From: Polytrichum commune
Taxonomy: Eukaryota > Streptophyta > Polytrichopsida > Polytrichales > Polytrichaceae
Reading direction: 5' to 3'
Assembly: GCA_950295325.1 (NCBI GenBank)
Contig: OX485806.1
Coordinates: forward strand, 26,784,001 to 26,848,000
DNA: 64,000 bases
The position numbers and the translations under genes are program-made. Below, piece by piece: positions 46,301 to 60,216 of this stretch (position 1 is the first letter of the stretch; every line of letters begins with the position of its first letter). Under the pieces are notes generated by a model, which did no database searches, was not told the DNA's origin, and saw nothing but the letters and a program-made list of their open reading frames with translations.

Positions 46301-49300
46301 AATCACATAGTAGCAGCCTGGTCAGGAATGCTAAATATGGAATCCTATTGGCGGATTGCAGATTGATCAACTGAAACTTGAGAGTGAGATGTCAATAGAA
46401 GAACTTATGGCAAAATACAGATCTGTAAGTATCCTGTGTCTACTGTTCCACAAGGTCTCATCCTGCACAGGAATTGTCATTGGTACAAATAGTGAGAAGG
46501 GACTTATTGTGATATGATTGTTCATCCCAGGATATTGTTGGAAGAGTATACATTGCCTTTGGAGGGAAAAAGGATTAAGGCAGTCTTATTGAATAAGGAA
46601 GTTATAATAATAAAATCAACAAAGTTCAAATGTATTTTGAGTGTGAAAATTATGAAACATGTTTTGATCATAGTAACGTCAATGACATAATACTTATCAT
46701 GTAGTTTGTTTTATTAATGCTATACTTATGTTACTGATCCTCAAACTTAGGCTGCAAGTGAGGTTGGGGAGGATTTTGAGGAGTTCTCACCAGACCGACG
46801 AGATCGGACTAGTGAAGCTGGTACAAGTGGATCTAGTGATGAGGAAGATGATGATGTTGAGGATGAAGTGGCACGAGATGTTGCGGAGGCCAAAGAAAGG
46901 ATGGGTGAACCAAGCACAAGTGGAAGATTCCACCCTTCTATGGCGTTGACTGAAAATGGGAAGAGAAAGGAGAAATCCCAGCTCATTGACTCTCTGGAGG
47001 TGAAACAAGAAGTTGTAGATGCTAAACTTTTTGGTGGAGGTCATGAAAATTTGCAAGAGGTGAGTTAGTAATTTAGCTCTATAAAAATTATTTCCAGCCT
47101 GCACCTACTATTGAAAATTTGTGCAGATCAGTGTGGCATTTTAAACTCTTGAACCCTGTACTGTCCACTGGTTTTGCCTCAAATTCAGGAGAATAGCTTT
47201 AACAGATTGGTGCCAAGACTGCCTCGTTTTTAGCAGAACCCTATTGTGTAGCTTGCTCTCAAACCTAGTTAAGATCATAAAATTTCTCTGTACAAGTGCA
47301 TTGTTATCATAGTGTCAGTTCCCTTGTGTTTTGCAGATATTGACCTTTTTTTGGGTCATAGTTCCCCTTCAGAGTTTTTATTCCTATTTTGTGAGCCTTG
47401 TTAAGGATTTTCTCCAGTTCATTTTGTGAATAATCTGCATAGTTGTGAGGTTGGGTTTTGTGACGTGAAGGTTGAATTCCCATGTGAAAGAGATTCTACT
47501 TGGTAAGGGCTATGAAACACATAAATTCTCACTGTTTCTAATTATCTATCAGGAGTGGAATTTTCCAAGCACTCTGAGGCTTAGAATGTAATATGTACTA
47601 CTATATTATGTGTTTACCAAATCATGGAAGTTATTCTTCTCGCAGCATCTTGTGCAACCCAACTGACCTTGTTGTCCATTCACAGATGGGGAGAAGGCTG
47701 CAAGAACCAAAAGATCCTGAACTTGTTATGAAGAACCATTTCCTAAGTGGTGGATCCTCAAGACATGCACTATCTGCTACTTCTTTATTGCTTGAAGTAG
47801 ATGGGGAAGATGATGCAGAGACAGCTGTAGCTGTTGCCAAAGTCACTGCAGCTGCTAAACAAAGGCGGGAACGGGTTGTCATCAGATCAGTCAAAATGAG
47901 AGATATTCTAGGCAATGAAGCAGAGGATCCAGCAAGGGAGAACTTGGACAATGATGTTAAGATTTCTTTGCCAATTGCAGCCCTTGAAGTCGTTGAATCT
48001 GGTGATGACAAGTTGATGAACCCGTCATTGGATATGGTTGTATACGATACCAAGCCATCAAACACAGATACACCAAATCTGGATCTTGTAGATATGGACC
48101 CCTTGGGCATTACGACATCTTCTGTTGAGGATGAAACTATGCTCACCACACCAGGGGATATCAGTAATCTCATGGACAAAAAGCAAACTGCTAGTCCTGT
48201 GAAAGAGGATATCACAGAACTTGTGGATGATGGTAGTGTAGAACTCAAGCATCAGGAAGCAGGGGCTGGGAAAAGTAATGAAGATAAACTGGCTGATTTT
48301 GCTGCGGCTGCTCAATCAGCTCAACCTACTGGCTACACTTTCTCAACCACCAAAGTGAAGACCAAATTACCGTTCCTACTGAAGCACTCTTTAAGGGAGT
48401 ACCAGCATATTGGGCTTGACTGGCTGGTGACAATGTATGAGAAGAGACTCAATGGGATTCTTGCAGATGAGATGGGCTTGGGAAAGACTATCATGACGAT
48501 AGCTTTGTTGGCTCATCTAGCTTGTGAGAAGGGTATTTGGGGGCCACACTTAATAGTGGTCCCTACAAGTGTGATGCTCAATTGGGAGACTGAGTTTATG
48601 AAGTGGTGCCCAGCTTTTAAGATTTTGACATATTTTGGGAATGCCAAAGAGAGAAAGGTGAAGCGGCAGGGATGGTCAAGACCCAATTCATTTCATGTGT
48701 GCATCACCACTTACCGTCTTGTAATTCAGGATGCTAAAGCATTCAAGCGGAAAAAGTGGAAATACTTGATTCTGGATGAGGCACATCTTATTAAAAATTG
48801 GAAGTCACAGAGATGGCAAACATTACTGAACTTCAATTCAAAGCGGCGTATTCTGTTGACTGGCACTCCACTTCAAAATGATCTTATGGAGCTCTGGTCC
48901 TTGATGCATTTTCTCATGCCTCATGTCTTTCAATCACATCAAGAGTTTCGGGACTGGTTTAGCAACCCAATAACTGGAATGGTGGAGGGAGAAAATCAGG
49001 TAAGTACTGATCCATACTGATGGTTGTGTTTCTGATTGGCAATGCATTGGATGTAATAAACAAGGGTTCTGCGAACAGCTTTTTGTAACACTAGAGTCTC
49101 AGTCTTATTTCAAGAGAAAGTACAGTGTGTGCAGAGTCGTACTGGATATTAATAAAACTGTTTGCTGAAGGTAAACAAAGAGTTGGTGGATCGCCTACAT
49201 AATGTTCTACGCCCCTTTTTGCTACGCCGCTTGAAGAAGGATGTGGAGAAGCAACTTCCAGGGAAATTTGAACATGTCATTCGGTGCCGTCTGTCAAAAC

Positions 49301-52300
49301 GGCAGCGGAATCTGTACGAGGATTTCATGGCAAGTTCTGATACACAAGCAACTCTGTCAAGTGGAAATTTTCTGGGGCTTATCAATGTCCTAATGCAGCT
49401 GCGAAAAGTTTGTAATCACCCTGATCTGTTCGAAGGTCGTCCAATCATTTCATCCTTTGACATGCCCGGTATTGAGGTGCATTTTAGCACAGCTGCCTGT
49501 TCAGCTATGTCCATGGGACCTTTTGATGGGGTGAATATGGAAGCACTCAATCTTCTTTATATGCAACAAGATGAAAGCATGACCAAGTGGGAAGGTGAAG
49601 AGGTAGCTGCATTAAAGACTCCAGGTTCCCTGATTGTCGAACTTGCAAGTACAGGTGAAGACACTTGGAAACAGACTCAGTCAAAGCACAAGCCTAGCAA
49701 GGAAGTTCGGAGTGTTATTGAAGAAATCCAATCAGTTCTTCAGAAGAAGAGAGAGAGAGAAAGGAAAGAGAGGGTGCTTGCGATATCATCCATCAATGAG
49801 CTTCGTTGCAGCCAATATCCTCTATATGGGGCAGACTTTGTGAAATGTGTGGAAGTGATGCATCCTGTGTATGATGTTCACAAGGTGAAAGCCAATCCAA
49901 GCAATTACTTAGAATTTTCATCTGTAATTGCTAATATTGTGCAGCTGCCTCTTACACGTTTTGACAACTTGATGGACTTGATTGCTGCTTTTGTATTTGC
50001 TATCCCTGCTGCTCGAGCACCTCTTCCTGTTGCCTGGTGCAGCCATCTGCCTCACACAAGCGAGGTTCTTAAACCGTCGTTCACTGAAGAAGTCTTACAG
50101 GAAGCCACTGCTATGCTGGTCCCTCTGAGACCTGTTGTTGTCAGAAGGCAGTTGTTTTTCCCTGACCGGAGGCTTCTACAGTTTGATTGTGGAAAACTAC
50201 AGGAGCTTGCTGTGCTACTTCGAAGACTCAAGTCTGAAGGTCACAGGGCATTGATCTTCACCCAAATGACCAAAATGCTTGATGTTTTAGAAAGCTTCAT
50301 CAATTTGTATGGTTATACGTACATGCGCCTTGATGGGTCAACGAAACCAGAGCAAAGGCAAATTCTGATGCAACGATTTAATACCAACCCGAAGATCTTC
50401 TTGTTCATTTTGTCTACACGCAGTGGAGGTGTAGGGATCAACCTTGTTGGTGCGGATACTGTTATTTTCTATGACAGTGACTGGAATCCAGCGATGGACC
50501 AACAAGCTCAGGATCGATGTCATCGCATTGGCCAGACAAGAGAAGTGCATATTTATCGACTCATTAGTGAGAGCACAATTGAGGAGAACATTCTCAAGAA
50601 GGCCAACCAGAAGCGGATTTTGGATGATCTGGTCATTCAAAGTGGAAGCTACAACACAGAGTTCTTTAAGAAACTTGACCCTATGGAGCTCTTTTCTGGT
50701 TTGAAGGGGGTCAAGGTGGTTGGGTCATCAAGCAAGGGTTCTGGAATAACTCCTGTAGTGTCTCCAGCTGATATATCTGGCGTTTCCTCTGTAAGAATCA
50801 CAGAGCAGAAGGAGCTGTCAAATGCTGAGGTTGAAGCTGCGCTAAAAAATGCAGAGGATGAGGCTGATTACATGGCCATGAAGCGAGTGGAGCAAGAAGA
50901 AGCTGCTGAAAACCAAGAATTCACTGAAGAAGTCTTTGCTGGCAATTTGGATGATGAAGACTTAGCAGATGATGTAGATGATGTGGGAAGAAGTGGAAAG
51001 TCACAAACAGAGGGTGCCGGGGTAACGGGGCTTCCAAAAGGAGATCGAGTTCAAGAAGACAGTGGTATTGGGGTTACACCCGAGGACATCCCCTTTGGAG
51101 AGTCATCCATCATTCCTGCTGATGCAGATGAAGACATGGATATGCTGGCAGATGTCCGGCAAATGGCAGCTGCTGCAGCAGCATCTGGACGGGGAAGTGT
51201 ATCTTTTGAAGATCAATTGCGTCCTATCGAGCGATATGCAATGCGATTCTTGGAACTTTGGGATCCACGAGTTGACAACTTGGCTGTTGAGGCACAGGTT
51301 GAATTTTTCTAAAGAAGCATTATCAATGGCAGTTTATTTTAAGATGCATTCCAGTGAAGTTAGATCATTGATAAATCTGCATTTCAAAGTGTCTATGCAA
51401 GTCTTCTTTTCAGAGCAATTGATAGTACTTGTCCAGCCATTTCTTGAGTGCTACCAAGCATGTTGTCAAGTCCCACCTGCAATCGCCAGAAACTTGTGCT
51501 TATAGTGTCTTTAAATGATATAGACTTGATTGGGAGAAAGAACGCACTGACTGTATCTGATCTTGTGGAGTTTATTCTGGCAAGGACCACGTCTCGCTAT
51601 GTACATAATGCAAACTGTAAATGATCTTCTTACTTTCTTGATTATCATGAATGAAGGTGGCATTTGAAGAAAAGGAGTGGGAACTTGATCAACTTGAGAA
51701 GCTGAAAGAGGAGCAGGAGGCTGAAATCGATGAGGACAATGAACCCTTGTATTATGAGAGTACGTACCTTTCTTCATTCCATGCGTAAACACCTTGAATG
51801 TGAAGGTCATCTTGTAGGTTGATCTGCCATGTTGCTCAAAAGATATAAAAAATTCGGCAATTATGAAAGGAGAGAATAAACCAAATTCAGACAGAATTCT
51901 ATGTATGAAGCCTGCTTCAAGCTTGATTAGAAGTAATTGTTGCAATGAGCAAGGCAAACAGTGCAGTGGTAGGTTCAGTTTATGTTTAACTCTTTGTATG
52001 TTTGATTGTGGACAAGATTATTTTGGGATCTTTATATCTCCTGGTAAGGATATTGAAGTCTTGGCTTTCGTTCTGCAGCAGTAGTGGTCAGATATTGCTT
52101 AACACAGGGCATGATATTTGTATTTCTCTATGTGTTGTAGTATCATCTGGACCTCTTTAAAACCTGGCATGGCTTAATGGTTCTCTTAACAATTGAATCA
52201 ATGATTTTTTTGTTCTGCTCTGAGTTTCTCTTGGCTACACAACCTTCTTGAAATAGCAGTCAATCTGCATTTATCAACAAATTGAATGCAATACAAGGTG

Positions 52301-55300
52301 TGGCAGTGAGTGTAGTTCACCACATCCTTTTTTTGTGTACTGCAGCTTGGGATACAGCGTTAGCAGATGAAGCTTATCGGCAGCAAGTTGACATTCTTGT
52401 TCAGCAACAGGTTCGTTACAAAGAACCCAACAATTTGAATTGGACATGTGGCATTATGTTAATCAAAGTTGTAATCTGCAGAGTGTAAATATATCACAAA
52501 GCCATACAATTGTGCAGATGGGGATTCAGAAAAGAGTTATATGAGAGGGTTGGTATGGCTGTATAGAAGGTTTTGATTGAGAAAGGATCAGTTGGTTCTG
52601 AAGTATTCTACTTTAACCAGGAACAGAAGCAGTTGGAGTGGGAAGCTATGGAGGAGGAACTGCGTGATGCTGACAGGTAACCTTTCTTCAGTTTGAACTT
52701 TTATTTTCTCTGCTGTCAGCTTGTAACAACCAATGATCCTTAATGCTAGGGACCTGCCTTCAACTGTAAAAGTTGTTTATGGAAAATTTCTACACTATCT
52801 GCCCACAATTTACTGCTAAGTACTACAATTATGAGTCTCTCCCCCACTAAAATTACTTGGAGGCATTTCTAAAGATGTTGCCATGTTTATGGGAAGCAGG
52901 GCTGTAGCCGAAGCAGCTGCAGCTGTTGTTGGTGCAGAGAACTTTACAATGAAGTCTAAAGGGAAGAAAAAGCTGAAGAAAGCGAAGTTCAAATCCCTGG
53001 CTGAAGGTTCTTTGATGTCTGATACCGATGACGCTTCACTGGGAGAAGATTATACACTTGAAGGGAGCAACGACCCCACTTATCGGGATCTGCATTCTGA
53101 CATGTTGCCTCTACCTCATCGGAGTCCATCTCAAAGAAAACGCAAGGCGCCAAAGCTTCTGGACGAGGAGATGTTAGTGGAGATGCACACAAAGAAGTTT
53201 AAGAAGGATGTGTCCAACAAGATAAAAGGGTTTTCTGCAGAAAAGGTTGTTCACAAATTTTTTTTGGAGTTCTTTTTTAATGAAACAATTAAAGAAGTAA
53301 TTAGAGACCAAAGATTCTCTGCACTGAGGAAGTATGTCCGGCTATATTCTCTGTAGGCTGGCAGGTGATTAAAAGGCCATCTATTCAAGTGTAAAATGCT
53401 TATAGCATCATCCTGACAATATTATTTTTTGCAGGACAAGGGGAAAAAGAAGTATTTAGATGGCAACTCGGCCAGAACAATATCAGGTGATGCAAGCGAT
53501 GATCGTTGGCCAGGTGCTGTCAATGAGGAGGGGATGGTTTTACCAAGGTCTTCAGGAGGTCCTGGTGGGGCATTAAGTGGAGGGAAGAACAAAGCAGGAG
53601 GAAAGATAACCATATTAGGAATGCATCCAAAGAAAGGACCCCTAGTAATGTTGGAAAAGGAAAGGAAGAAAGACTTTTCTAGGTCACAGGACCATGTGCC
53701 TCCAGCTTCTCCTTGGAAACATGCGGAGGATGCAGTACTGTGTGCAGTGGTACATGAGTATGGGGGAAACTGGCAGTTAGCTAGTGATGCGTTAGCTGGG
53801 GGACCTGACGGAGGTGTCTACAGAGGACGCCACCGACATCCAATCCACTGTCGAGAGAGATTCAGACAGCTCCTTGCTCAAAATGCAGCTGCAGCTAGTG
53901 GTGATCCATCTAGTGAAAAGAGTGCACTTAGTGCTGCCACAAATGCCCAGTTGAAAGTAACAGAGGTAGCACCCTGTTCCTCATTTTTCCAGTCGTGGTC
54001 ATCTTTTGTTTTGTAGTTTTTGTGGTGGATTTTGCATAGGACTTTTTACTTATCTTTGTACCCATATTTCAGGAACACACAAAACGCCTGTTGGATGCAG
54101 TACTCCAGCACTCAGATGATGAACTTCTCCTCCAGCGACATTTTATGGCTGTGCTGACCGCTTCTCAAAACTGGAAAAAGCAATCTTCTGAAAAGCTGCC
54201 CACAACTTCTGAAATGCAGTCGCCACGGATCCGCAGTTTTGTACCACTTCAGAATCTTGTCCAGCCCCACCCTCTTCTTCCCTCTCTAGGCAAACGGAAA
54301 GTATCACCACAAGAGGTTATAGCTGCACTAACTCAAGTGGATAAAGAACCGAAATCTGCCTCCACTCAAGGCTTACAAAGGGCATCTTCCAAAGAGCAAG
54401 CTTCTAAGGATCAGTCTTCTAAAGTAGATGATGAGGCCTTCAGTGTTGCACAATTCCTTGTAGGCTTTAGTGAGGTGGAATGTGAAGGGGCCTCTCAAGA
54501 TGATGGTGGAGTAGCCCTTCAATCTCATAGCCTACCATCTCCTATGTCTCTTGAGGCCTTTCTTGGGATCTCCACCACTGTGCCATCTCCACCACCACCT
54601 CATTTTGCCAAAGCTGTACGGAACTTGGCAGAGATATTGGTGGAGAACCGCTTCAGGTACGTGTATCAAACTGTTGCATCCCAATTAGTGCAGAAGCAAC
54701 TGAAAACTGCTTTGGTTATTGACTCTGGCAACTTGTCTTCAGGTCTTCCACTTCCTTTTATGTCAGTATCAAAAATCAGAGTATTTTTGTATGCTCAGAG
54801 AAGTTCAGATATTTATGCCATGGTCTTGGGCATCCAGGTTTGCAACAAGGATTGGCTGGGATGGATCTGCACGTGAGTGGGCTGCTGCTGGTGGCTCTGG
54901 TACAGGAGTTTGGGGTGTGCACCTTCCAACGAAAGGAAAAGGTGTGGCCAAGAAAAGGCCTGCCCCAGACCCAAGCAAACCTCCAAAACCAAAACAACCC
55001 AAGACACCTAAAACTAGTCTCAAGAAGGACAGATCTGGAGAACCCTCCCCTACTACTGTGGTAAGTGGGGAACATACCAAGGGTCATGTAGCACAAAATG
55101 GTGAAAGTTGTGGAACTGGAACACCATCATCTGAGTTGCCTGGACCATCTGGATCACCAGGAGTAGGGGGTCCTGTAATGAAGATCAGTACTAGTCGCCC
55201 TAAGAAGAACCCAAAACACTCTGCTGTACCCAGTCCACAGTCTGGTACAGGACAATTGGACTTAAATGTACAGCAGCCAGATGTGTTTCTGCTGGAGGCA

Positions 55301-56746
55301 GGTAGCAAGGTTATCAACTCCAAGAAGGTGAAGAAGAAGGCAGGTGGATCTAGTGCTCTTGGAGGCTCTGAGATTTCCCAAAGGGCAGAGAAGAAAAACT
55401 CCAAGGCAACCCCTCCATCAGCAAACCATTTGGCTGTTGATTCAGTTCCTGGTGCAAAGATGGGTGTAGAGTACGCAGGATCTCACATTTCAGCTGCTCA
55501 AGCTTTAAGCAGCGCGAGCAAATGGAAAGGGTCTCCTGGGAGGGGATTTGATCTCAATGGTTCCAGTGATGAAGATTTAGCTGTCCTAGGGGTTTCACCA
55601 GCAAGTCCTGGTAGGAGACTGCACGGATCCAATCCTCCAATGGCAGTCCCAATTGGGAGGTCAGAGTTGTCCAGGTTCATATCTGGAGCCGACACATTAG
55701 GGTCATCAAAGCATAGTGATGAGGACCGTGATGGATTTAATAACTTGAACTACTCTGGCCTCAGCCAGAGAGCCACGGCAAATACTCAACAAGCGAAGAG
55801 TGCCCAGTCACCAGCTAGGCTTGGGCCTTACTCCTCACCTGGGTCTCTGGCATCTCTCAGGGGAGATCCAAAAGGCAGTACTCATGCTACACCAGGCAAT
55901 CCAGGTCCTGTAACATCATCACACATCATGAGAAGACCTGACTGGCAAACTTTGTCAGCTTCTCCAGCACAGGAGCACCTGCTGGCATCCAGTTTTTCCA
56001 AAGGGCTATCTCAATTCCACTGGCCGCCTGCACCAGGGAGTTGGCCTCTTCCTCTTCCTAATGACCTGGACAGCCCTGCAGATATTATGAGGTTTGCAGA
56101 TTCGATTGATATTTCCCCTAGTGAGTTGCGTGCTTTTCCTTCCTTGAAGGGAAAGCACAATGCAGAGGGACTTCCACAATTCAAGAGTCCTGTAGAGCAG
56201 GAAACAGGGCAAAGTCCTGGGACGCTGCCCTCTTCCTTAGTCTCACGCTTGCAAACACCCGAGGGGCGATCGTGGATGGCCAATGTACGAGGAGACCATA
56301 TTCTGCAGCATGAGATCCTAGAGAGGCAGCGGCATGGTGGTTCTAATTTGCATCCTCAGCCTCAGGGATTGGCCCGTGCAGCTGGGCATAGTCCACCTGG
56401 AGGAGTTGACCCATTGCGGCAGTCACTTGGTTATGCCCCACCAGGTTCTTTGCGTTCCCCCTTTGGGAGCAGTTCTCTGCCATTGCAGCATTCCCATTCA
56501 CGGCCTCATGTTTCTCCTTCTCGTAGCATGAAAGCACCTCCAAACCTCCAACCACCTTCTTCCCCCAACCCACCGATGTACAATCATCCCTCTTTTCCAG
56601 GGTTCACATTGCAACCTTTTAGAAGCTCAGAATCCCCTGCGGCTGTAGACACTGATTTGGGGCTGTCTCTTGGCTCAGGGGTGCCAAAGAAGCAACTGGG
56701 AGTCAACAACTCGCAAGATCACCAACCTCACACTTCGTCCTCTTAG
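40356..56746 (+). CDS. PIE1: PIE1/SWR1-type chromatin-remodelling ATPase, 20 coding exons
   Basis: Coding exons: 40356-41240, 42270-42377, 42554-42661, 42826-42995, 43249-43480, 43724-43859, 44100-44716, 45141-45188, 46097-46165, 46362-46424, 46751-47059, 47686-48999, 49171-51297, 51657-51759, 52346-52410, 52621-52676, 52900-53245, 53435-53965, 54073-54656, 54838-56746. All borders are GT/AG and one frame is kept, giving 3,259 residues. Domains: a basic, Ser-rich N-terminus with a GRPRK hook; HSA domain from about residue 313 (LKTHWDFVIEEMTWLAKDFE); an acidic stretch near 550-575; SNF2 ATPase with DEMGLGKT (1176) and DEAH (1279); a long insertion; then the helicase C lobe with QDRCHRIGQ (1800). 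A SANT/Myb-like domain starts near 2345 (PWKHAEDAVL). The split ATPase defines the SWR1/INO80 class, and HSA plus SANT match plant PIE1. It catalyses ATP-driven exchange of H2A-H2B for H2A.Z-H2B in the nucleus. The Pro/Ser-rich tail has EAR-like motifs LDLNVQQP (2764) and LGLSL (3231). It is longer than Arabidopsis PIE1 (about 2,050 residues). An in-frame stop just upstream fixes the start. Confidence 0.95.
41445..41670. mobile_element. Short dispersed element in PIE1 intron 1
   Basis: A stretch of about 225 bp, from 'gccagtgtccgc' to 'agttctccccattc', has an inverted counterpart at 60,217-60,434. Shared blocks include 'tttttgagcataa', 'cctagtgtttccaagtccaa', 'tttctcaaactcaa' and 'ctccccattc'. 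It has several AACCGGTT-type motifs but no coding capacity and no clear inverted ends, so a SINE or a MITE with decayed ends are both possible. Confidence 0.7.
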
Positions 56747-59255
56747 GTGCGTGTCGCCAGGACTCCCCCTTTTCTTTTAGAGTGTGGTTGGATACTCTTT
56801 TTTGAGTGCCTGGTTTCTGTAATCAGTTGAGCATTTATTCACAGTTAGTGAGAGGCTAAGCTGCAATGCTTGAAGCCTTAGATATACCCAGAAATTACTT
56901 CCTGTCCCCCATTTCGTTCTATTTTTCCATGAACTCCATTTTTTGATCTTAGTAGCTTCTTGATTTTGCCTGATGCTATCAAGATGCAAATCATATCATG
57001 AAGCAAACTGTGCACGTGTCTTATTTGTGAGCTAGGCTGGTACGTCTCCACAATGTGATTGTGTTCCTATTCCGTGTTTTGACTGCATTTATTCTAGTGG
57101 CTGTAGAGTTGATTGTTAAAACTGAGATGTTAGGTGTTGGTCTGTAGTTTGTGTGTACAGTTTCCAACTAATTGAGCTCCAATATCATCATGAAAGGTCT
57201 CTAGGTAAATGGTAGGAACCACACATGTAGTGGAAGTTGAAACTGTTGCTCTGAAAGGTCTGCACTTATCAGTTGGGATGCTCAGGTATGCACTTGCCAA
57301 GCTTTGTCGCTGGCTGTCAGGTAATACTCCTAAATAGGCTGTCAGATTCTTGTTATATACCATAAGCTTTTTGAACGCGCCCACAGATTTGCAATGACTG
57401 GATGCAGTGTACCATGAGTGAGTAACAGTTGCATGCAAGTCGAGGAAGATTGGACAAAGGTATGTGGGCCATGTGGTCACTTTTCTTAATCATGCACCTA
57501 TACTGGAGTGGTATACAGAAGACTAGTAGCTAACAACCAATTTCAAAAACTCATGGGTGATTTGCAACTCCTACGGGGGACACCTCTGGATCCATCCATC
57601 AGTCAAAATTATCTGAGGATGTCCTTAGTCTTCCTACTTCAGACTTAGATTTTGATGCAGGATAATTAGTCTCACAGTCAGAGTGTAGAGGGAAGTCATG
57701 TGAAAGAAAATCATCTAGACCGATTTCATCTTGTAAAATCCTCGAGGCAGTTCACTATTAAAATCCACCATTCATGCCCCGTCAACAGACAACCTGCCAA
57801 TGTTACTAATTAGTGAATTTCTACGAGTATTTTCTGCCTTAAATTAGAAACCTCAGTAGGCATGCACATGTTTCGGCAGCAATCTCCTAATATAATGCTT
57901 CTCTTCAAATAAAAGGAACAAAAATACTGCAGACAAGTGAAAGTTCATCAACTAGGCTTTACCTCTTCATCAATTCACAATGCGGCTATGCACTGGCCAT
58001 TGCAATGAATGTATTGTTGTGTCTTTATTATCCACCCTGCTTTGGATTGACTCCTGGTAAAACATGATTAGGGTATACGAGAACAGTCACCCATTCACAT
58101 TGAAGGAAGGAAAGCCTCGATGTTTATTCCATGATATTATTTGTGAGTAGCCCTCATGAGAATGTCAGGATATGAATGGGTGACCTTTCTCATATACCCG
58201 TACTGACACCGACTTCCATGCAACGCACACACCATTGGATGAAGTCATTGAATTCCACAACTTGAGGTGCACATTCCCATGGGTTCCACAAAAGCTCATC
58301 CCCAATGAAAGGTGATACATTATGACACCCTTGCACATAACATTTTCAAGGAGATAGTGAGTGAGAGAGCTAGGACAATGGCAAACAAGTTGAATTTTGA
58401 CACTCACAAAGCTAGAGCTCACAATTAAGACTTTGCCTTCCTCACATTGGCAACTAAAAGAGGCATGCGGCACACTCTTGGGTTGTGGACTCCCATACAG
58501 CTGAGAGAAGCTCAAAGATACTGCAATCCGAGACGAAGAAGTTGGCAACATGATGGAACTTTGAAAAAACACCTCTCATTGCCAACGACCACTCCCAAAG
58601 GAGTCATAAGCCACAATCTTGCGAACCGTCAAGAAGCTATTTGGTGGGCATCACCTTTGGCAACTCATTCTAACATGTGGACGGCAAACAATCCGGGTGG
58701 TGCCATATTTACAATACCGAAATGTGGTAGTATATATGGAGTGGCTACATTGCTAGGAAGGAAGGTGGTATACTAGGGAGGAGGGTGGATTTCATGAGTT
58801 CCAACTATCTCAACAACACATGCACAACATAGTCCAAAATCTTGCGCTCTCCCTCCCAAAGCTCACCCACCCCTCCCCGCATTGTTGAGCACACATCAAC
58901 TCCCCTTGCCCCAATGAAGTCCTTCCATTCGGCTCCACCACTCCCATTTGTAGGACCACCGGGCTTCCATATTGCACTACCACATCAACATCACCAATGC
59001 TTCAACTGCACCAATGAATAGGTCCCTATTAGTGCATCAACAATGGGTTGCCATTCTTACCCTTTGTCTCATTTGATTTCTTATCAATACAAAGCTCAAA
59101 TTGTTATAGATTGTAGCAATTCCCCCCCCCAATGTTTTTTGCTCAACAAAGGACAACCGGACACCACCCACATCAAGACCCCCAATGAGTGTTGATGACC
59201 CTTATGTTCTTGGACTAGGTAACCAACAAGAAGAGAGTGGATGACAAGTCGTGGA
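56747..59255. other. PIE1 3' flank and intergenic DNA
   Basis: The first few hundred bases should hold the PIE1 3' untranslated region. No further gene was recognised. A 12-base inverted pair (GTCACCCATTCA at 58,086 and its complement at about 58,171) could form a stem with a loop of about 75 bases. Confidence 0.5.
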
Positions 59256-59590
59256 AGTAGTGAGCCATCCACATATTCGAGTTGGTAACCAATTAGCCTA
59301 TGGATAGAATAAGAGGAATATGGATGATGTCTTGCCTACATTTATGAAACATCATGACAAATTATGAGAACCTTATATGCTCTTGGATGAGCGATCAATT
59401 ATGAATCATACGACCAACTAAAGGAGAGTGAATGACAAGTTGCAAGAGTAGTGAGTCATCCTCCTACTCATGTCATAATGATGGTTATCAATCATAACGA
59501 ATAAAGCTCTTGGACAAAGTTTGAAAATTATGAATGATATTATATCTCTATGGATGAGAAATTGTGATGAGTTTTGATAACTCCTTTTCT
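59256..59590. repeat. Inverted copies of the repeat at 1-965
   Basis: On the plus strand it reads 'gtagtgagtcatcctcctac', then 'gatggttatcaatcataac', then 'aaaattatgaatgatattat' and 'ctctatggatgagaaa'. The minus strand of the array at 1-965 has the same order: 'gagtcatccacctacttgaa', 'gatggttactagtcatagc', 'gagaattatgaatgatattg', 'cctccatggatgaaaca'. About one and a half to two diverged units are present. Confidence 0.65.
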
Positions 59591-59594
59591 ATTG

Positions 59595-60120
59595 AATGAG
59601 TGATCGGTTGATGTAGTCCATCATGACAAGTAACAACGCAAGGTAGATATCTCATTCATCCATAAAGACCTAGTTCTAATTTTGTTTGTTATTACATGGT
59701 GCCTCATGTCGTGTAATCTCTCTCCAGCCTCGCAGGGCATGGTCATTTCTTCTTTACGTGTGGAAGCATCCAAAAATGAGGGCTAGGGCTGTACATACGA
59801 TGAGGCCCTCGAGACAAGGCTTGTGAATGAGTGGTCGGTAATGTAGTCCAACATGATATGTGTAGATATCTCATTCATTTGTGAAGACCTAACTCTAATT
59901 TTTGTTTGTTATTACAGGGTACGTCATGTCGCGTATTCTCCCTCCGGCTTTTCCAAAGGGCATTATGATTTCCTAGTACGTGTGGAAGCATCTAGAATTA
60001 CGGCTAGGTCTTTACGTTCGATGAAGCCCTCTAGACGAGGCTCTTGAATAAGCAATCGATGATGCGGTCCATCATGAGAGGTAACAATGCCAGGTAGATA
60101 TCCCATTCATCCCTAACTGC
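59595..60120. repeat. Tandem repeat, about 215-220 bp, two and a half copies
   Basis: Blocks 'gtagatatctcattcatc', 'gaagacctaactctaattt', 'gtttgttattaca', 'tacgtgtggaagcatc' and 'cgatgaagccctc' occur in the same order at about 59,643 and 59,865. A third partial copy starts near 60,093. Copies are well diverged. It adjoins the repeat at 59,256-59,590 and shares 'gaatgagtgatcggt' text with it, so they may be parts of one larger element. Confidence 0.7.
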
Positions 60121-60216
60121 ACCGTCACCAATTTCGGCTGAAAATCGAGCCACTTGAGTTTGTTATCCATGTTCCCATCCTTTGAGAAGATAATTTCCCA
60201 GTGCATCTTGTTCAAC

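Noticed and set aside
55060-55066. GTAAGTG as a splice donor inside the last PIE1 exon
   Set aside because: The frame stays open to the stop at 56,746 with consistent composition, and no matching in-frame acceptor is needed to explain the protein.
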